A stretch of DNA of 64,000 nucleotides from Dermabacteraceae bacterium TAE3-ERU5 (GTDB lineage Bacteria; Actinomycetota; Actinomycetes; Actinomycetales; Dermabacteraceae), in assembly GCA_019218375.1 (NCBI GenBank), contig JAHUUK010000001.1, positions 310,001 to 374,000 on the forward strand. The letters run 5' to 3'. Position numbers and translations under genes: made by a program. This document shows positions 43,377 through 52,835 of the stretch, piece after piece (position 1 is the first letter of the stretch; each line of letters opens with the position of its first letter). The notes under the pieces were generated by a model. That model was not told the origin of the DNA, made no database searches, and saw nothing but the letters and a program-made list of their open reading frames with translations.

Positions 43377-43448
43377 CCCTATTGTTGCGGGAAATCCTGC
43401 CCATTCTTCCGCGCTTTCTGGCACCTGCCACCTGCCCGCGCGGCACAG

Positions 43449-43505
43449 AAAAACCCGGCCCCGTCGCTATGCGCTTTGCAGCGCCAGCGGCGGGGCCGGG
43501 TTTTG
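43449..43505 (-). terminator. Terminator of the rplK-rplA transcript
   Basis: AAAACCCGGCCCCG (43450-43463) pairs perfectly with CGGGGCCGGGTTTT (43491-43504), and the loop can form a smaller GC hairpin. The T-run on the minus strand makes it a good intrinsic terminator for rplA, and it may also stop readthrough from adhE. Confidence 0.85.
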
Positions 43506-43527
43506 CCGTTGAGGCGAGCGGTTAGGC

Positions 43528-44247
43528 TCAGGCCTCGTCGGTCTCCTCGAGCAGGTTACGCGTACGGTTCACGTCGATCGGAATACCGGGGCCCATGGTG
43601 GTGGACACGGTGATCTTGGTGATGTAGCGGCCCTTGGAGGAGGACGGCTTGAGACGCAGGATCTCTTCGAGAGCGGCGACGTAGTTCTCGACCAGAGCGG
43701 TGTCCGAGAAGGAAACCTTACCGATCAGGAAGTGCAGGTTAGCTGCACGGTCGACGCGGAACTCGATCTTGCCACCCTTGATGTCGGACACGGCCTTGGC
43801 GGTGTCCATGGTGACGGTGCCGGTCTTCGGGTTCGGCATGAGGCCACGCGGACCGAGGACGCGGCCGAGCTTGCCGACCTTGCCCATCAGGTTCGGGGTG
43901 GCAACAGCGGCATCGAAGTCGGTCCAGCCGCCGGCAACCTTCTCGATCAGCTCATCCGAGCCGACCTCGTCAGCGCCAGCCGCGAGAGCGGCCTCAGCCT
44001 GCGCGCCGGTCGCGAACACGATGACGCGAGCGGTCTTACCGGTGCCGTTCGGCAGGTTGACGGTGCCGCGCACCATCTGGTCTGCCTTGCGGGGGTCGAC
44101 ACCCAGGCGCATCGCAACCTCAACAGAGGCGTCGAACTTGGCCGGGGAGGTCTTCTGTGCGAGACGCAGAGCGTCGAGCGGGGTGTAGAAACGACCCTTT
44201 TCGATCTTCGCGCTGGCGTCCTTGTATCCCTTGCTACGGAAACCCAT
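43528..44247 (-). CDS. rplA: Large-subunit ribosomal protein uL1
   Basis: The 239-residue protein has [40 protein letters not shown] and the signature region [20 protein letters not shown] / [16 protein letters not shown]. It is the mobile L1 stalk and in many bacteria represses the rplKA operon. It starts 5 bp after rplK. The ribosomal order is broken after it by adhE. Confidence 0.98.
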   Translation of the reverse strand: MGFRSKGYKDASAKIEKGRFYTPLDALRLAQKTSPAKFDASVEVAMRLGVDPRKADQMVRGTVNLPNGTGKTARVIVFATGAQAEAALAAGADEVGSDELIEKVAGGWTDFDAAVATPNLMGKVGKLGRVLGPRGLMPNPKTGTVTMDTAKAVSDIKGGKIEFRVDRAANLHFLIGKVSFSDTALVENYVAALEEILRLKPSSSKGRYITKITVSTTMGPGIPIDVNRTRNLLEETDEA

Positions 44248-44252
44248 CGTTA

Positions 44253-44687
44253 TCAGCCCTCCACCGTGATGCCCATGGACCGAGCGGTCCCTGCCACGAT
44301 CTTCGCGGCTGCGTCAATGTCGTTTGCGTTCAGATCGGGCATCTTGGTCTGCGCGATCTCCTTGACCTGCTCCATGGTGATGGAGCCGACCTTGACGGTG
44401 TGCGGGGTGGCGGAGCCCTTGTCGAGGCCAGCGGCCTTCTTGATGAGCTGCGCGGCCGGCGGGGTCTTGGTGATGAACGTGAACGAGCGATCCTCGTAAA
44501 CGGTGATCTCCACCGGGATGATGTTGCCACGCTGGGACTCGGTAGCAGCGTTGTAAGCCTTCGTGAACTCCATGATGTTCACGCCGGCTGCACCGAGTGC
44601 GGGGCCGACCGGCGGTGCCGGGGTGGCAGCGCCCGCCTGGATCTGGAGCTTAATTACGCTCGTGACCTTTTTTTTCTTGGGAGCCAT
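44253..44687 (-). CDS. rplK: Large-subunit ribosomal protein uL11
   Basis: The protein is 144 residues from ATG 44687 ([20 protein letters not shown]). It has [40 protein letters not shown] and a C-terminal RNA-binding helix ending [10 protein letters not shown]. It forms the GTPase-associated centre. An upstream in-frame start would add 18 unrelated residues and is rejected. Confidence 0.97.
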   Translation of the reverse strand: MAPKKKKVTSVIKLQIQAGAATPAPPVGPALGAAGVNIMEFTKAYNAATESQRGNIIPVEITVYEDRSFTFITKTPPAAQLIKKAAGLDKGSATPHTVKVGSITMEQVKEIAQTKMPDLNANDIDAAAKIVAGTARSMGITVEG

Positions 44688-44797
44688 TTCTCTTCCTTGT
44701 TTTTGTGGTTCGGGCGGCCTGCCGAAACAGACCTCCCACATGACTCACCCGCGCCAGGCTTTTAGCCGGGTGCGGGCGAGTTATTGGAACCGGTAGA

Positions 44798-45553
44798 TCA
44801 GATCTTGGCGACCTGTTCGAACCCGAGTTCCACCGGGGTTTCGCGACCAAAGATGGACACGAGCACCCGAAGCTTCTTGTGTTCGGAGTTGATCTCCGAG
44901 ATGGTGGCCGGCATCGTCTCGAACGGACCGTCCATAACGGTGACGGATTCGCCCACCTCGAACGCCGGAACTGCGGCGTCCTTGCCCTTGCGCACGCGCT
45001 TCTTTTCGGGCAGGTCCAGCATCGGGGCGAGCATCGAGAAAACTTCGTCGAAGCTCAGCGGCACCGGCTGGTGGCTGTTACCAACGAACCCGGTCACGCC
45101 GGGGGTGTGGCGAACTACGCCCCACGATTCGTCGGTCAGTTCCATGCGCACCAGCACGTAGCCGGGGATGCGCACGCGGCGAACGATCTTCTTCTGGCCG
45201 TTCTTGATCTCGGCGGCGTCCTCCATGGGGACCTCCACCTCGAAGATGTAGTCCTCCATGTTCTGGGTCTCGATGCGCGTGGCGAGCTGGGTCTTCACGC
45301 GGTTTTCGTGACCGGAGTAGGAGTGCACTACGTACCATTCGCCGGGAGCGGAACGCAGGCGGCGCTTGAGGGCTGCTGCCGGGTCCTCTTCCTCGGGCGG
45401 AAGTGCTTCTTCGCCGACCTCATCGGTGGTCTCTTCGGCCTGCGCGGCCTCTTCGGTAACCTCCGGGGCGTCCTGCGCCGCGGAGTCGTCGGCCTGGAAC
45501 TCCTCGGTTTCGAGGATGTCTTCCCCTGCGGGGGTGGCCTGTTCGTCAGTCAC
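44798..45553 (-). CDS. nusG: Transcription termination/antitermination factor NusG
   Basis: The protein is about 251 residues if GTG 45553 ([12 protein letters not shown]) is the start; an earlier TTG-type start at 45577 is possible. The first 70 residues are an acidic, disordered-looking tail typical of Actinomycetota. Then come the NGN domain ([34 protein letters not shown]) and a C-terminal KOW domain ([20 protein letters not shown]). It couples RNA polymerase to the ribosome or Rho. It lies between secE and rplK as usual. Confidence 0.96.
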   Translation of the reverse strand: MTDEQATPAGEDILETEEFQADDSAAQDAPEVTEEAAQAEETTDEVGEEALPPEEEDPAAALKRRLRSAPGEWYVVHSYSGHENRVKTQLATRIETQNMEDYIFEVEVPMEDAAEIKNGQKKIVRRVRIPGYVLVRMELTDESWGVVRHTPGVTGFVGNSHQPVPLSFDEVFSMLAPMLDLPEKKRVRKGKDAAVPAFEVGESVTVMDGPFETMPATISEINSEHKKLRVLVSIFGRETPVELGFEQVAKI

Positions 45554-45600
45554 CGTAAAACCTGCTTTCGTCTGCAAACTCGATAGGGCGGTAAGTGGGT

Positions 45601-45834
45601 TTAGTTACCCGCGAAGGCGAATCGCGCCAGCCAGCCGAAGCCCATGTCGAGGGCGAACACGATCACGATCATCACCAGAACAAACAGCAAAACGGTGGTC
45701 GAATAAGAAACCAGTTCCTGCTTGGTGGGGGTGATGACCTTCTTGAGTTCGGCAATTACTTCCTGCCAGAACTTCACGATACGAGCAATCACGCCGTCGT
45801 TGGATTTACGGGAGGAGTTTTCGGATGTGCTCAC
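45601..45834 (-). CDS. secE: Protein translocase subunit SecE
   Basis: The protein is about 77 residues from GTG 45834 (read [14 protein letters not shown]). It has a conserved amphipathic helix [20 protein letters not shown], the PTKQEL motif and one transmembrane helix (about 45-68). It clamps the SecY channel. An upstream in-frame start runs through the tRNA gene and is impossible. The AAAGG site lies about nine bases upstream of GTG. Confidence 0.95.
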   Translation of the reverse strand: MSTSENSSRKSNDGVIARIVKFWQEVIAELKKVITPTKQELVSYSTTVLLFVLVMIVIVFALDMGFGWLARFAFAGN

Positions 45835-45895
45835 GCCTCCCCACCTTTCCTTTGCACGTGCGTGTAAAGCTCGCCCCGAGGATACGGGTGCGGAG

Positions 45896-45968
45896 CAGGG
45901 CAGACAGGACTCGAACCTGCAACCTGCGGTTTTGGAGACCGCTGCGCTACCAATTGCGCCACTGCCCT
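45896..45968 (-). tRNA. trnW: tRNA-Trp (anticodon CCA)
   Basis: On the minus strand the sequence folds as a 73-nt tRNA. The acceptor pairs AGGGCAG with CTGCCCT with a G discriminator, the D arm is GCGCAATTGGTAGCGC, the anticodon stem GCGGT/ACCGC encloses CTCCAAA with anticodon CCA, and the T arm contains GGTTCGAGTCC. The 3' CCA is not encoded. It lies just upstream of secE, the usual actinobacterial order. Confidence 0.97.
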
Positions 45969-46122
45969 TCACGGCGGTTAAACCGTGCGGCTGCCTAAAC
46001 AGCCAGGAACCAGCTTAGCGCTGCGAACGGGATACGTCTAATCGTTCCGCGTCACATCACAGTGGGCTGGCCCTAGACCTCGACTCTAGCGCGAAAACGC
46101 GCGCCGCGTTACCCGTTGGGCG

Positions 46123-46152
46123 TTACGACTCACATTATTTTTCCCGTATATA
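46123..46152 (+). promoter_or_regulatory. Candidate promoter of the aminotransferase gene
   Basis: TTACGA (46123-46128) and TATATA (46147-46152) are separated by 18 bp in an AT-rich patch. A start about seven bases past the -10 would leave only about ten bases before the GTG at 46170, so the transcript would be almost leaderless. Confidence 0.4.
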
Positions 46153-46169
46153 TCTGAGAAAATTAGGCC

Positions 46170-47429
46170 GTGAACGAGCAATCCGGGCCAGCGTGCCCTT
46201 CCCCCAGCGAAACCGTTTCCACCCCCCGCAGGGTTTCCCGCCGTATCGGAGCGATAGCGCCGTCGGCCACCCTGCAGGTAGATGCGAAAGCGAAGCGCCT
46301 GCGCGCGGAAGGTAAGCCCGTAATCGGTTTCGGTGCCGGAGAGCCCGATTTCCCGACCCCCGCCCGGATCGTGGCTGCCGCGCAGGCGGCTGCGGCCGAC
46401 CCGGCCAACCATCGCTATTCCCCCGCCGCGGGACTGCCCGCGCTGCGCGAGGCGATCGCCCAGGCCAGCAACAGGTATTCGCACGCCAACGTGGACGCAA
46501 GCCAGGTGGTAGTAACTAACGGCGGCAAGCAGGCCGTCTACCAGACCTTCGCTTCCCTACTCGATCCCGGCGATGAGGTGCTGCTGCCCGCCCCCTACTG
46601 GACCACCTACCCGGAGGCGATTCGCCTGGCCGGGGGCGTTCCCGTGCCGGTGTTTGCCGGAATAGAGCAGGATTACACGCCCACGCTGGAACAGTTCGCC
46701 GCCGCGCTCACGCCCCGCACCAAGGTGCTGGTGATTGTTTCGCCGTCTAACCCGACCGGTTCCGTCATGGACCGGGAGCAGCTTGCCGAACTGGGCCGCT
46801 GGGCGCTCGCAAACAACCTGTTCGTGGTGAGCGACGAAATCTACCAGCACCTCGTCTACGACGGCGCGGAGTTCACCTCGATCCTCGCCGCCGTACCGGA
46901 GCTGGCCGACAGCTGCGTGCTGCTTAACGGGGTCGCCAAAACCTTCGCGATGACCGGCTGGCGCGTCGGCTGGGCCGTCGGCCCGCGCGATGTGATCGCG
47001 GCGCAGACCACCCTCCAGTCCCACCTGACCTCAAACGTTTGCAACGTTGCCCAGCAGGCCGCGCTGGAGGCCCTTACCGGCGGGATGGCCGAGGTAAACG
47101 AGATGCGGCAAGTGTTTGACCGTCGCCGCCGCACCATGATCGAAATGCTGCGCGAGATTCCCGGTTTTAAGGTGCCGACCCCGCGTGGCGCGTTCTATGC
47201 CTTCCCGGAGGTGAGCGCGCTGCTCGGCCGCGAAGTGGGCGGGGTGCGGATCGAAAGCTCACAGCACCTGGCCGAAGTGATCCTGGAACAGGCAAACGTT
47301 GCCGTAGTCCCCGGCGAGGCGTTCGGTGCCCCCGGCTATCTGCGCTTGTCTTACGCGCTCTGCGATGACGATCTGCGGGAAGGCGTCGGGCGTATGCAGC
47401 GTCTGCTCGGCGGGGTGAGTGTCGATTAA
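46170..47429 (+). CDS. aspC: Pyridoxal-phosphate aminotransferase, probable aspartate aminotransferase
   Basis: The 419-residue class I aminotransferase has [18 protein letters not shown] near 50, [12 protein letters not shown], the PYWTTYPE stretch, [25 protein letters not shown] and the PLP lysine in [16 protein letters not shown]. The C-terminal [18 protein letters not shown] fits the aspartate/prephenate aminotransferase branch. It transfers an amino group between aspartate and 2-oxoglutarate; substrate range is inferred. The start is GTG 46170, with little room for a ribosome binding site. It overlaps the downstream deaminase gene. Confidence 0.85.
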   Translation: MNEQSGPACPSPSETVSTPRRVSRRIGAIAPSATLQVDAKAKRLRAEGKPVIGFGAGEPDFPTPARIVAAAQAAAADPANHRYSPAAGLPALREAIAQASNRYSHANVDASQVVVTNGGKQAVYQTFASLLDPGDEVLLPAPYWTTYPEAIRLAGGVPVPVFAGIEQDYTPTLEQFAAALTPRTKVLVIVSPSNPTGSVMDREQLAELGRWALANNLFVVSDEIYQHLVYDGAEFTSILAAVPELADSCVLLNGVAKTFAMTGWRVGWAVGPRDVIAAQTTLQSHLTSNVCNVAQQAALEALTGGMAEVNEMRQVFDRRRRTMIEMLREIPGFKVPTPRGAFYAFPEVSALLGREVGGVRIESSQHLAEVILEQANVAVVPGEAFGAPGYLRLSYALCDDDLREGVGRMQRLLGGVSVD

Positions 47430-48453
47430 CGGCGCTCAGCGCGATCTGCGCGCACTTCCCAAGGCGCACCTGCACCTGCACTTCACCGGCTCGCTCAAGC
47501 CCGCGAGCCTGGCCGAGATGGGCAAAGAGCGCGGGATTCGCGTTCCCGCATCCCTGGTAGACGATAAAGTGTTCAGCGCGGAGGCTACCTCCCGGGGCTG
47601 GTTCCGTTTCCAGCGGCAATACGATGCCGCCCGTAAGGTGGTGCGGGACGAGGCCGCGATGCGCCGCGTGGTGCGTGAGGCCGTGGCCGACGATGCCGCC
47701 GAGGGGTCACGCAGGCTGGAGATTCAGGTAGACCCGACCAGCTACGCCCCGTTCGTGGGCGGCATTACCCCGGCGCTAGAAATCGTCCTGGACGCGGCAG
47801 CACAGGCGGAACGAGAGACCGGCGTCAGCGTCGGCGTGATCGTTGCCGCCTCCCGGATACGCCATCCCCTGGAGGCCCGCACCCTGGCACGCCTGGCCGC
47901 CCGCTACAGCGACCGGGTGGTGGGTTTCGGACTTTCCAACGACGAACGGCGCGGCGCAACCAGCGAATTTGGCGCGGCCTTTCGCATTGCCCGTAACGCC
48001 GGGATTCCCGCCGTGCCGCACGGCGGCGAGCTGCTCGGCCCGGAACATGTGCGCGAGGTAATGCGGGAACTTGCCCCGCGCAGGCTCGGGCACGGCGTGC
48101 GCGCCAGCGAGGACCCCCGCCTGCTGGACGAACTGGTGGCCGCCGGGGTGGCGTTCGAGGTCTGCCCCGCCTCTAACGTTTCCCTCGGCGTTTATCCCGA
48201 CCTTTCCCGCGTCCCGGTGGACACCCTGCTGGCGCACGGCGCGCAGGTGGCGCTCGGGGCCGACGATCCCCTGCTGTTTGGTTCGCGGCTGCTCGCGCAG
48301 TACGAGTCACTGCGCAGGCTGGGATACGACGATTCCCGCCTGGCCGCCCTCGCGGAAGGCTCTGTGCGGGCATCGTTTGCCAGCGATACACAAAAGCGGG
48401 AATGGCTGGCCGATATCGCACGCTGGCTCGCCGCAGACCCGCAGCAGGCTTAA
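47419..48453 (+). CDS. add: Adenosine deaminase
   Basis: The 344-residue TIM-barrel enzyme has the metal-binding HLHLHFTGS near the N-terminus, HGGE (general acid/base Glu), [21 protein letters not shown] and the metal-binding [12 protein letters not shown]. All catalytic positions of the family are present. It deaminates adenosine or deoxyadenosine to inosine for purine salvage. The GTG start lies 11 bp inside the end of the aminotransferase gene, so the two are cotranscribed. Confidence 0.88.
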   Translation: MSINGAQRDLRALPKAHLHLHFTGSLKPASLAEMGKERGIRVPASLVDDKVFSAEATSRGWFRFQRQYDAARKVVRDEAAMRRVVREAVADDAAEGSRRLEIQVDPTSYAPFVGGITPALEIVLDAAAQAERETGVSVGVIVAASRIRHPLEARTLARLAARYSDRVVGFGLSNDERRGATSEFGAAFRIARNAGIPAVPHGGELLGPEHVREVMRELAPRRLGHGVRASEDPRLLDELVAAGVAFEVCPASNVSLGVYPDLSRVPVDTLLAHGAQVALGADDPLLFGSRLLAQYESLRRLGYDDSRLAALAEGSVRASFASDTQKREWLADIARWLAADPQQA

Positions 48454-48465
48454 AAATAGCTCTCT

Positions 48466-48510
48466 AAATAAGTTTTCCCGTCCCGTTAAACGGGCCGGGA
48501 AAACTTATTT
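48466..48510. terminator. Strong bidirectional terminator between add and galK
   Basis: A 15-bp perfect arm AAATAAGTTTTCCCG (48466-48480) pairs with CGGGAAAACTTATTT (48496-48510), and the loop forms its own CCCG/CGGG hairpin. It sits between convergent genes and has A/T tails on both sides. Confidence 0.92.
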
Positions 48511-48526
48511 ACTGGCGGATGGAACT

Positions 48527-49744
48527 TTAGAGATCGCGCCCCGCACCGGCGGAAGGCAGTGCCACGAAGAAAGCCGGCTCCTTAAAGCCCTTTGCGGCGA
48601 AGGCAGCCGCGATGGCGTCGGCCACCTCGGTCACCTTTTCGGCCTCCACCAGCGCGATGGCGCTGCCGCCGAAGCCGCCACCGGTCATGCGGGCACCGTG
48701 CGCCCCCGCTTCGCGGGCGGCATCCACCGCCGTATCTAGCTCGGGGCAGGTCACTTCGTAGTTGTCGCGCAGCGAATCGTGGGATTCGTTCAGCAGCTGG
48801 CCGATGCGTGCCAGGCGCGGGCGCAGCTCGCCCTTGCCCAGCAGTTCTACGAACTCTTTTACGCGGGCGATCTCGCTGATCACGTGGAAGCCGCGGTGCG
48901 CCACCGTTTCGTCCCCGATCTTCTCCGCGCACCAGGCACGCAGATCGCTCGGCTGTTCGGCGTCGGCCACTTCGCGCAGGGTCTTAACCCCGCAGGCATC
49001 CGCGGCGGCTTCGCTGGCGGCGCGACGGTCGGCGTATTCGCCGGTAACGTGCGAATGCTCGGCGCGGGTATCCACAATCAGCAGCGCCAGATCCTCAGTT
49101 TCCAGGTTCCACGGCAGCGGCGAGGTGGTGAAGTCGGCGCAGTCCAGCAGCAGCGCACCGCCCTCGCGGCAGCGCACCGACGCGGACTGGTCCAGCCCGC
49201 CCGTGTTGGCGCCGCAGAACTCGTTTTCCGCCCGGATCGCAGCCTCTACCTGTTCCTTTTCATCCATGCCGAGGCTCATCAGATCGTTCAGCGCCGCTAC
49301 CACGCCGCATTCCAGGGATGCGGAAGAGGAAAGTCCGGAACCGAGCGGCACGTAACCGTCAACCAGGATGTCTACGCCGCGCGGCGCGTCGCCGCCGAGG
49401 CGCGAGGCTACCGCCCAGACGCAACCGGCCACGTAGGCGGGCCAGCCCTCTACCTTGCCGGGGGCGAATTCGCGGGCGTCGCCGCTGAAGGTTTCCTCGC
49501 TTTGCAGCGAACGCATCCGCACCGTGTTTTCCGGGGTGCGCGCGGCAGCCACGTAGCAGCGGTGGCTAATCGCCATCGGCACACACAGGCCCGCCTGGTA
49601 ATCGACGTGCTCACCGATGATGTTTACGCGGCCGGGGGCCGACCAAACACCGTCCGGTTCGTAGCCGTAGGTTTCAATGAACTTTTCACGGGCGCGTTGC
49701 GCGGTCGCTTCGCGCTCGGGGGCATCGTTGAAGTGCGCGGTCAT
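48527..49744 (-). CDS. galK: Galactokinase
   Basis: The 405-residue GHMP kinase has the galactokinase signature PGRVNIIGEHVDYQAG (about 37-52), the ATP-binding GSGLSSSASLE, GLDQSASVRC and the C-terminal GARMTGGGFGGSAIAL. It phosphorylates galactose to galactose-1-phosphate in the Leloir pathway. No galT or galE lies in the window. The lactonase-fold gene lies immediately upstream in transcription order (20-bp gap), so they are likely one operon. Confidence 0.93.
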   Translation of the reverse strand: MTAHFNDAPEREATAQRAREKFIETYGYEPDGVWSAPGRVNIIGEHVDYQAGLCVPMAISHRCYVAAARTPENTVRMRSLQSEETFSGDAREFAPGKVEGWPAYVAGCVWAVASRLGGDAPRGVDILVDGYVPLGSGLSSSASLECGVVAALNDLMSLGMDEKEQVEAAIRAENEFCGANTGGLDQSASVRCREGGALLLDCADFTTSPLPWNLETEDLALLIVDTRAEHSHVTGEYADRRAASEAAADACGVKTLREVADAEQPSDLRAWCAEKIGDETVAHRGFHVISEIARVKEFVELLGKGELRPRLARIGQLLNESHDSLRDNYEVTCPELDTAVDAAREAGAHGARMTGGGFGGSAIALVEAEKVTEVADAIAAAFAAKGFKEPAFFVALPSAGAGRDL

Positions 49745-49764
49745 TCTTTCGCTCTCCTTTGAGG

Positions 49765-50880
49765 TCAGGCCTTGTCACCGAACAGGCGGTGCTTACGCTG
49801 GGTCGGGCGGGGCGCGATGCAGACAACCGACGGGCAGCTAACCGGCTCAGCGGCAACCTCGAAGCGTCCGTCACGGCTCCAACGCACCAGGTCGATGCGG
49901 TCACCCTCGGGGCAGGCCACCACCAGCAGATCTTTCACCCTGGCGAAGTGGCGCGGGTTACCGCCGACGCTGATCTCATCCACCAGGTCGGGCAGCATGC
50001 CGCCCAGGGAGAAGGAGGCGATGGTGTCCGGGCCACGGTTAGCTACCACCAGGAAGTTTTCCCGCTTGGAAAGCGCGAGGTGCGAGCAGCGGGTTTCCTT
50101 GCCGGTTCCGGTCGCTTCGCGCGGGGTGCGCGCGCTCCAACGGTGACCGGAAGCCCTATCGACGTCCTGCACGCCGGGAATGCCCTGGCGGTGAACGGCG
50201 ACGATGGTGCCGGATTCCGCGCCCGCAACGTAGAACGAGTCTGCGTGGCGATCCACGGCAATATGACGCGGGCCGAAGCCACGCTCCAGCGTGACTTCGT
50301 TTTCCAGGTCGATACGGCCATCGTCCGCCTGCGAATATTCGAATACGCGATCCAGCCCGGAATCGGTAACCAGCAGGCTGCCGGTGCGGGTGCTGACGCA
50401 CTGCCGGGGACGCGCTACCTTGGTGCGCCCGTAGGTGCGGTGGTCATCGACGTCGATAACCTCTACCGGCACTCCGTCGGCATCCAACCGCACCGTTTCT
50501 ACCTCGCCGGTGCCGTAGTTCGCTACGAACAGGTGGCGTTCTTTCTTGTCCAGCTCAATGTGGCTGCCACCGCCGCCGGTAAGTTCCATCTCGCGCAGCA
50601 GGGTGATGCCGATTTCGTCAGCGAAACCGGAGTTGCCCTCCCCCAGTCCGTCCAAGCGGTAGGCGCTAACGCGGGTCGGGGTGGTTTCGTGTACCGCGTA
50701 CAGCAGCGGCTCGCTCGAATGCCAGACCAGGAACGACGGCGATTCGGCGGCGATGTGCCCACAGGGGGTGAGGGTGGCCGCCTCGGCGTCGAGCGCCCAC
50801 AGGTCAATGCCAGTTCCCCGACCGACGGGACCACTGCCCGATTCGGTGTAGGAACAGGTAGCGAGCAGTTTCCGCGACAT
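49765..50880 (-). CDS. Lactonase-fold beta-propeller protein (6-phosphogluconolactonase-like)
   Basis: The 371-residue protein fits the seven-bladed lactonase family: GTGIDLWALDAEAATLTPCG, SPSFLVWHSSEPLLYAVHET, GGGSHIELDKKERHLFVANY, GFGPRHIAVDRHADSFYVAG and FSLGGMLPDLVDEISVGGNP. Members hydrolyse sugar lactones, some 6-phosphogluconolactone. The neighbourhood with galK leaves open a galactonolactone or other sugar-lactone role. No signal peptide is visible. ATG 50880 has AAGGAG upstream. Confidence 0.8.
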   Translation of the reverse strand: MSRKLLATCSYTESGSGPVGRGTGIDLWALDAEAATLTPCGHIAAESPSFLVWHSSEPLLYAVHETTPTRVSAYRLDGLGEGNSGFADEIGITLLREMELTGGGGSHIELDKKERHLFVANYGTGEVETVRLDADGVPVEVIDVDDHRTYGRTKVARPRQCVSTRTGSLLVTDSGLDRVFEYSQADDGRIDLENEVTLERGFGPRHIAVDRHADSFYVAGAESGTIVAVHRQGIPGVQDVDRASGHRWSARTPREATGTGKETRCSHLALSKRENFLVVANRGPDTIASFSLGGMLPDLVDEISVGGNPRHFARVKDLLVVACPEGDRIDLVRWSRDGRFEVAAEPVSCPSVVCIAPRPTQRKHRLFGDKA

Positions 50881-50891
50881 CTTTATCTCCT

Positions 50892-52292
50892 TTAGCTCGG
50901 TGGCTGCACCGCGTCTTTGGTGGCAGTTACCTCGATGGTCATAGTATCCGTCTTCGGTCCCGGGCGCTTCGGCAGACGTGGTTTAGCTACCCTGCGCCGC
51001 CAGCGCGAAGTGGCAAACGGTGCCGCGATAACGGGGGTGAACGCCATTGCCCTGCGGAAACGCCAGGTAATGCCGGTGGCTAGGTACTGACCGAAAACGG
51101 AGCCGCTGGCGAGCGCGATAGCCACCCCGCCGGCGGTAATCAGATAGATTCCTCCGCGCTGCACATCGTCACCGATGGCCAGCAGCCCGCGATAGATCAG
51201 CGAACCGGGAACCATCGGCACTACCGCGCACATAACGAACGTGATGGCGGGTGTGCGCAGGTGGCGCGCCATCATCACGGAGGCGAAACCGACGGCCCCG
51301 GAAGCTACGCCGACGGACCAGAGCGCCCCGAAGTTGGCGGCCGACATAAGGGCGGAAATGAGGCTGCCGAACGCGGCCAGGCTCGCGCAGGCCAGCAGCA
51401 GCCGGGCGGGAACCTGGCAGCCGACGGCAAAACCGAAGCCGATGGCAGCGCCCGCCAGGGTCATGACGAGGATTGAGTTCAGCGTGACGGGCACTTCTGC
51501 CGAGATCGAAATATCGCTACCTACCCTGTCGGCCAGCATGATCCCCGCCTGTACGCCGATCACCAGGCCCAGGGTGAGCATCACCGTTTCGAACACGCGG
51601 GCGGAGGCGGTCACGTACCAGCCCGTGATCGCGTCTTGGAAAGCGCCGATGGAGGTAAGCCCGGCCAGCAACATCATGATGCAGGCAACGACGACGATTG
51701 ATGAGTTCACGCTCTCGTCTATAACGTGCACGATGATCGCGCTGACTGCGCCGACGAACCCGCCGAACGCCTGCAGGTAGAAGATGGGTAGACGGTAGCG
51801 GTCGAGCAGCTCCAGGCTGAAGCTGATGACTCCCGATGCGACCATTGCGGCAATCACCACCAGGGTGCCAGCCCCCAGGCTGAAAGCCGCTCCGCCACCC
51901 AGCAGGGTCCAGCCTGCGGCGGTGAGCAGCTGCGAATATTCCCGCTGCGCGTGTTCTATCTGAAGGACGTTCGCGCGCGCCTGCGGCAGGTCGATCTCTC
52001 CCGCGCAGTAGCGGTGCGTGTTGTTTTCCAGGGCGTCTAGGCGCGAGTAGTCGGTGGTGCGGTTGTGCACGGCGCGCAGACGGGTAAAGGGCAGCGCCTC
52101 TTCGTCCGGCAAATAGGACAGCGAAATCTCGTTGAAAGTGACCTCCGTGGTCACGTTTCTGATGCCCGACGCGCTGACGATGCGCAGCAGCGTCGCGGTG
52201 ACGTCAGCCGCCGGGGAACCGTTAGAAAGCATGAGTTCGCCCGTGCGCATAGCGAAGTCGAATACAGCGTGAAGTCGGCGAGTCGCAGGCAC
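50892..52292 (-). CDS. Threonine/serine exporter family protein (ThrE-like)
   Basis: The 466-residue membrane protein has an N-terminal soluble domain with MRTGELMLSNGSPAADVTAT, VTTEVTFNEISLSYLP and RLRAVHNRTTDYSRLDALEN, then about ten transmembrane helices in two halves. This matches the ThrE family, whose Corynebacterium member exports threonine and serine. The GTG at 52292 has no visible ribosome binding site, so the message may be leaderless, or translation may start at the ATG 14 codons in. It lies 11 bp before the lactonase gene and is probably cotranscribed with it and galK. Confidence 0.85.
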   Translation of the reverse strand: MPATRRLHAVFDFAMRTGELMLSNGSPAADVTATLLRIVSASGIRNVTTEVTFNEISLSYLPDEEALPFTRLRAVHNRTTDYSRLDALENNTHRYCAGEIDLPQARANVLQIEHAQREYSQLLTAAGWTLLGGGAAFSLGAGTLVVIAAMVASGVISFSLELLDRYRLPIFYLQAFGGFVGAVSAIIVHVIDESVNSSIVVVACIMMLLAGLTSIGAFQDAITGWYVTASARVFETVMLTLGLVIGVQAGIMLADRVGSDISISAEVPVTLNSILVMTLAGAAIGFGFAVGCQVPARLLLACASLAAFGSLISALMSAANFGALWSVGVASGAVGFASVMMARHLRTPAITFVMCAVVPMVPGSLIYRGLLAIGDDVQRGGIYLITAGGVAIALASGSVFGQYLATGITWRFRRAMAFTPVIAAPFATSRWRRRVAKPRLPKRPGPKTDTMTIEVTATKDAVQPPS

Positions 52293-52362
52293 CCTACGAT
52301 ACTGACATATTTACGGCGCTACGCCATAGTTTTGACGGCTTCCAGATCCGTTATTTTGCGGG

Positions 52363-52656
52363 TTAAAGATTCGGGGCGGTAAGGGCAAAACCGATAAGCG
52401 CAACCGCCAACACGAAATAAAGGCTGGCGTCCACTTTTCGTTCGCGTACCGCGATGCCGCCGAGGCAGGTGGCAGGCAGCAGCAGCCGGAAAACGCCGAG
52501 CAGCGCGCATTCGCTCCCGAGTAACACGCCAGCAAGCGGCACCTGCCCGAATGAGGCGAACAAAAGAGCGACTGGAATACCCGCTAGGGCAAGCAGAAAC
52601 CAACGCTGCCTGCGTATTGCGGCACGCAGGGTGTAGGGCGAGTTTTCCGGCTCCAT
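52363..52656 (-). CDS. DUF3017-type small membrane protein
   Basis: The 97-residue protein (ATG 52656; GTG 52662 also possible) has a short charged N-terminus and three hydrophobic helices. The C-terminal pattern LLGVFRLLLPATCLGGIAVR followed by RKVDASLYFVLAVALIGFAL fits the actinobacterial DUF3017 family. No function is established. It lies 70 bp upstream of the ThrE-like gene on the same strand. Confidence 0.65.
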   Translation of the reverse strand: MEPENSPYTLRAAIRRQRWFLLALAGIPVALLFASFGQVPLAGVLLGSECALLGVFRLLLPATCLGGIAVRERKVDASLYFVLAVALIGFALTAPNL

Positions 52657-52744
52657 ACCCACATCCTAAAACCGTTCACCATCACAGATAACTACCTGCA
52701 CAAACATGAGTTACCTCATAGTGCTTTAGCAATGTGTTTTCTGG

Positions 52745-52773
52745 TTCCCGCGCCCCACGCTTGGGTCTATAGT
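52745..52773 (+). promoter_or_regulatory. Candidate promoter of the polysaccharide-deacetylase gene
   Basis: TATAGT (52768-52773) is a good -10 and TTCCCG (52745-52750) a weak -35, with 17 bp between them. It lies about 60 bp upstream of the start. The 179-bp divergent gap must also hold the promoter of the DUF3017 gene. Confidence 0.4.
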
Positions 52774-52835
52774 TTCGACTGAATGCAAGTACCGATGGGT
52801 TACCGGCATACGCACTTACGAAAGAAGGCTTTACT

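Noticed and set aside
45835-45972. A longer N-terminus for SecE
   Set aside because: It would be translated from inside the tRNA-Trp gene.
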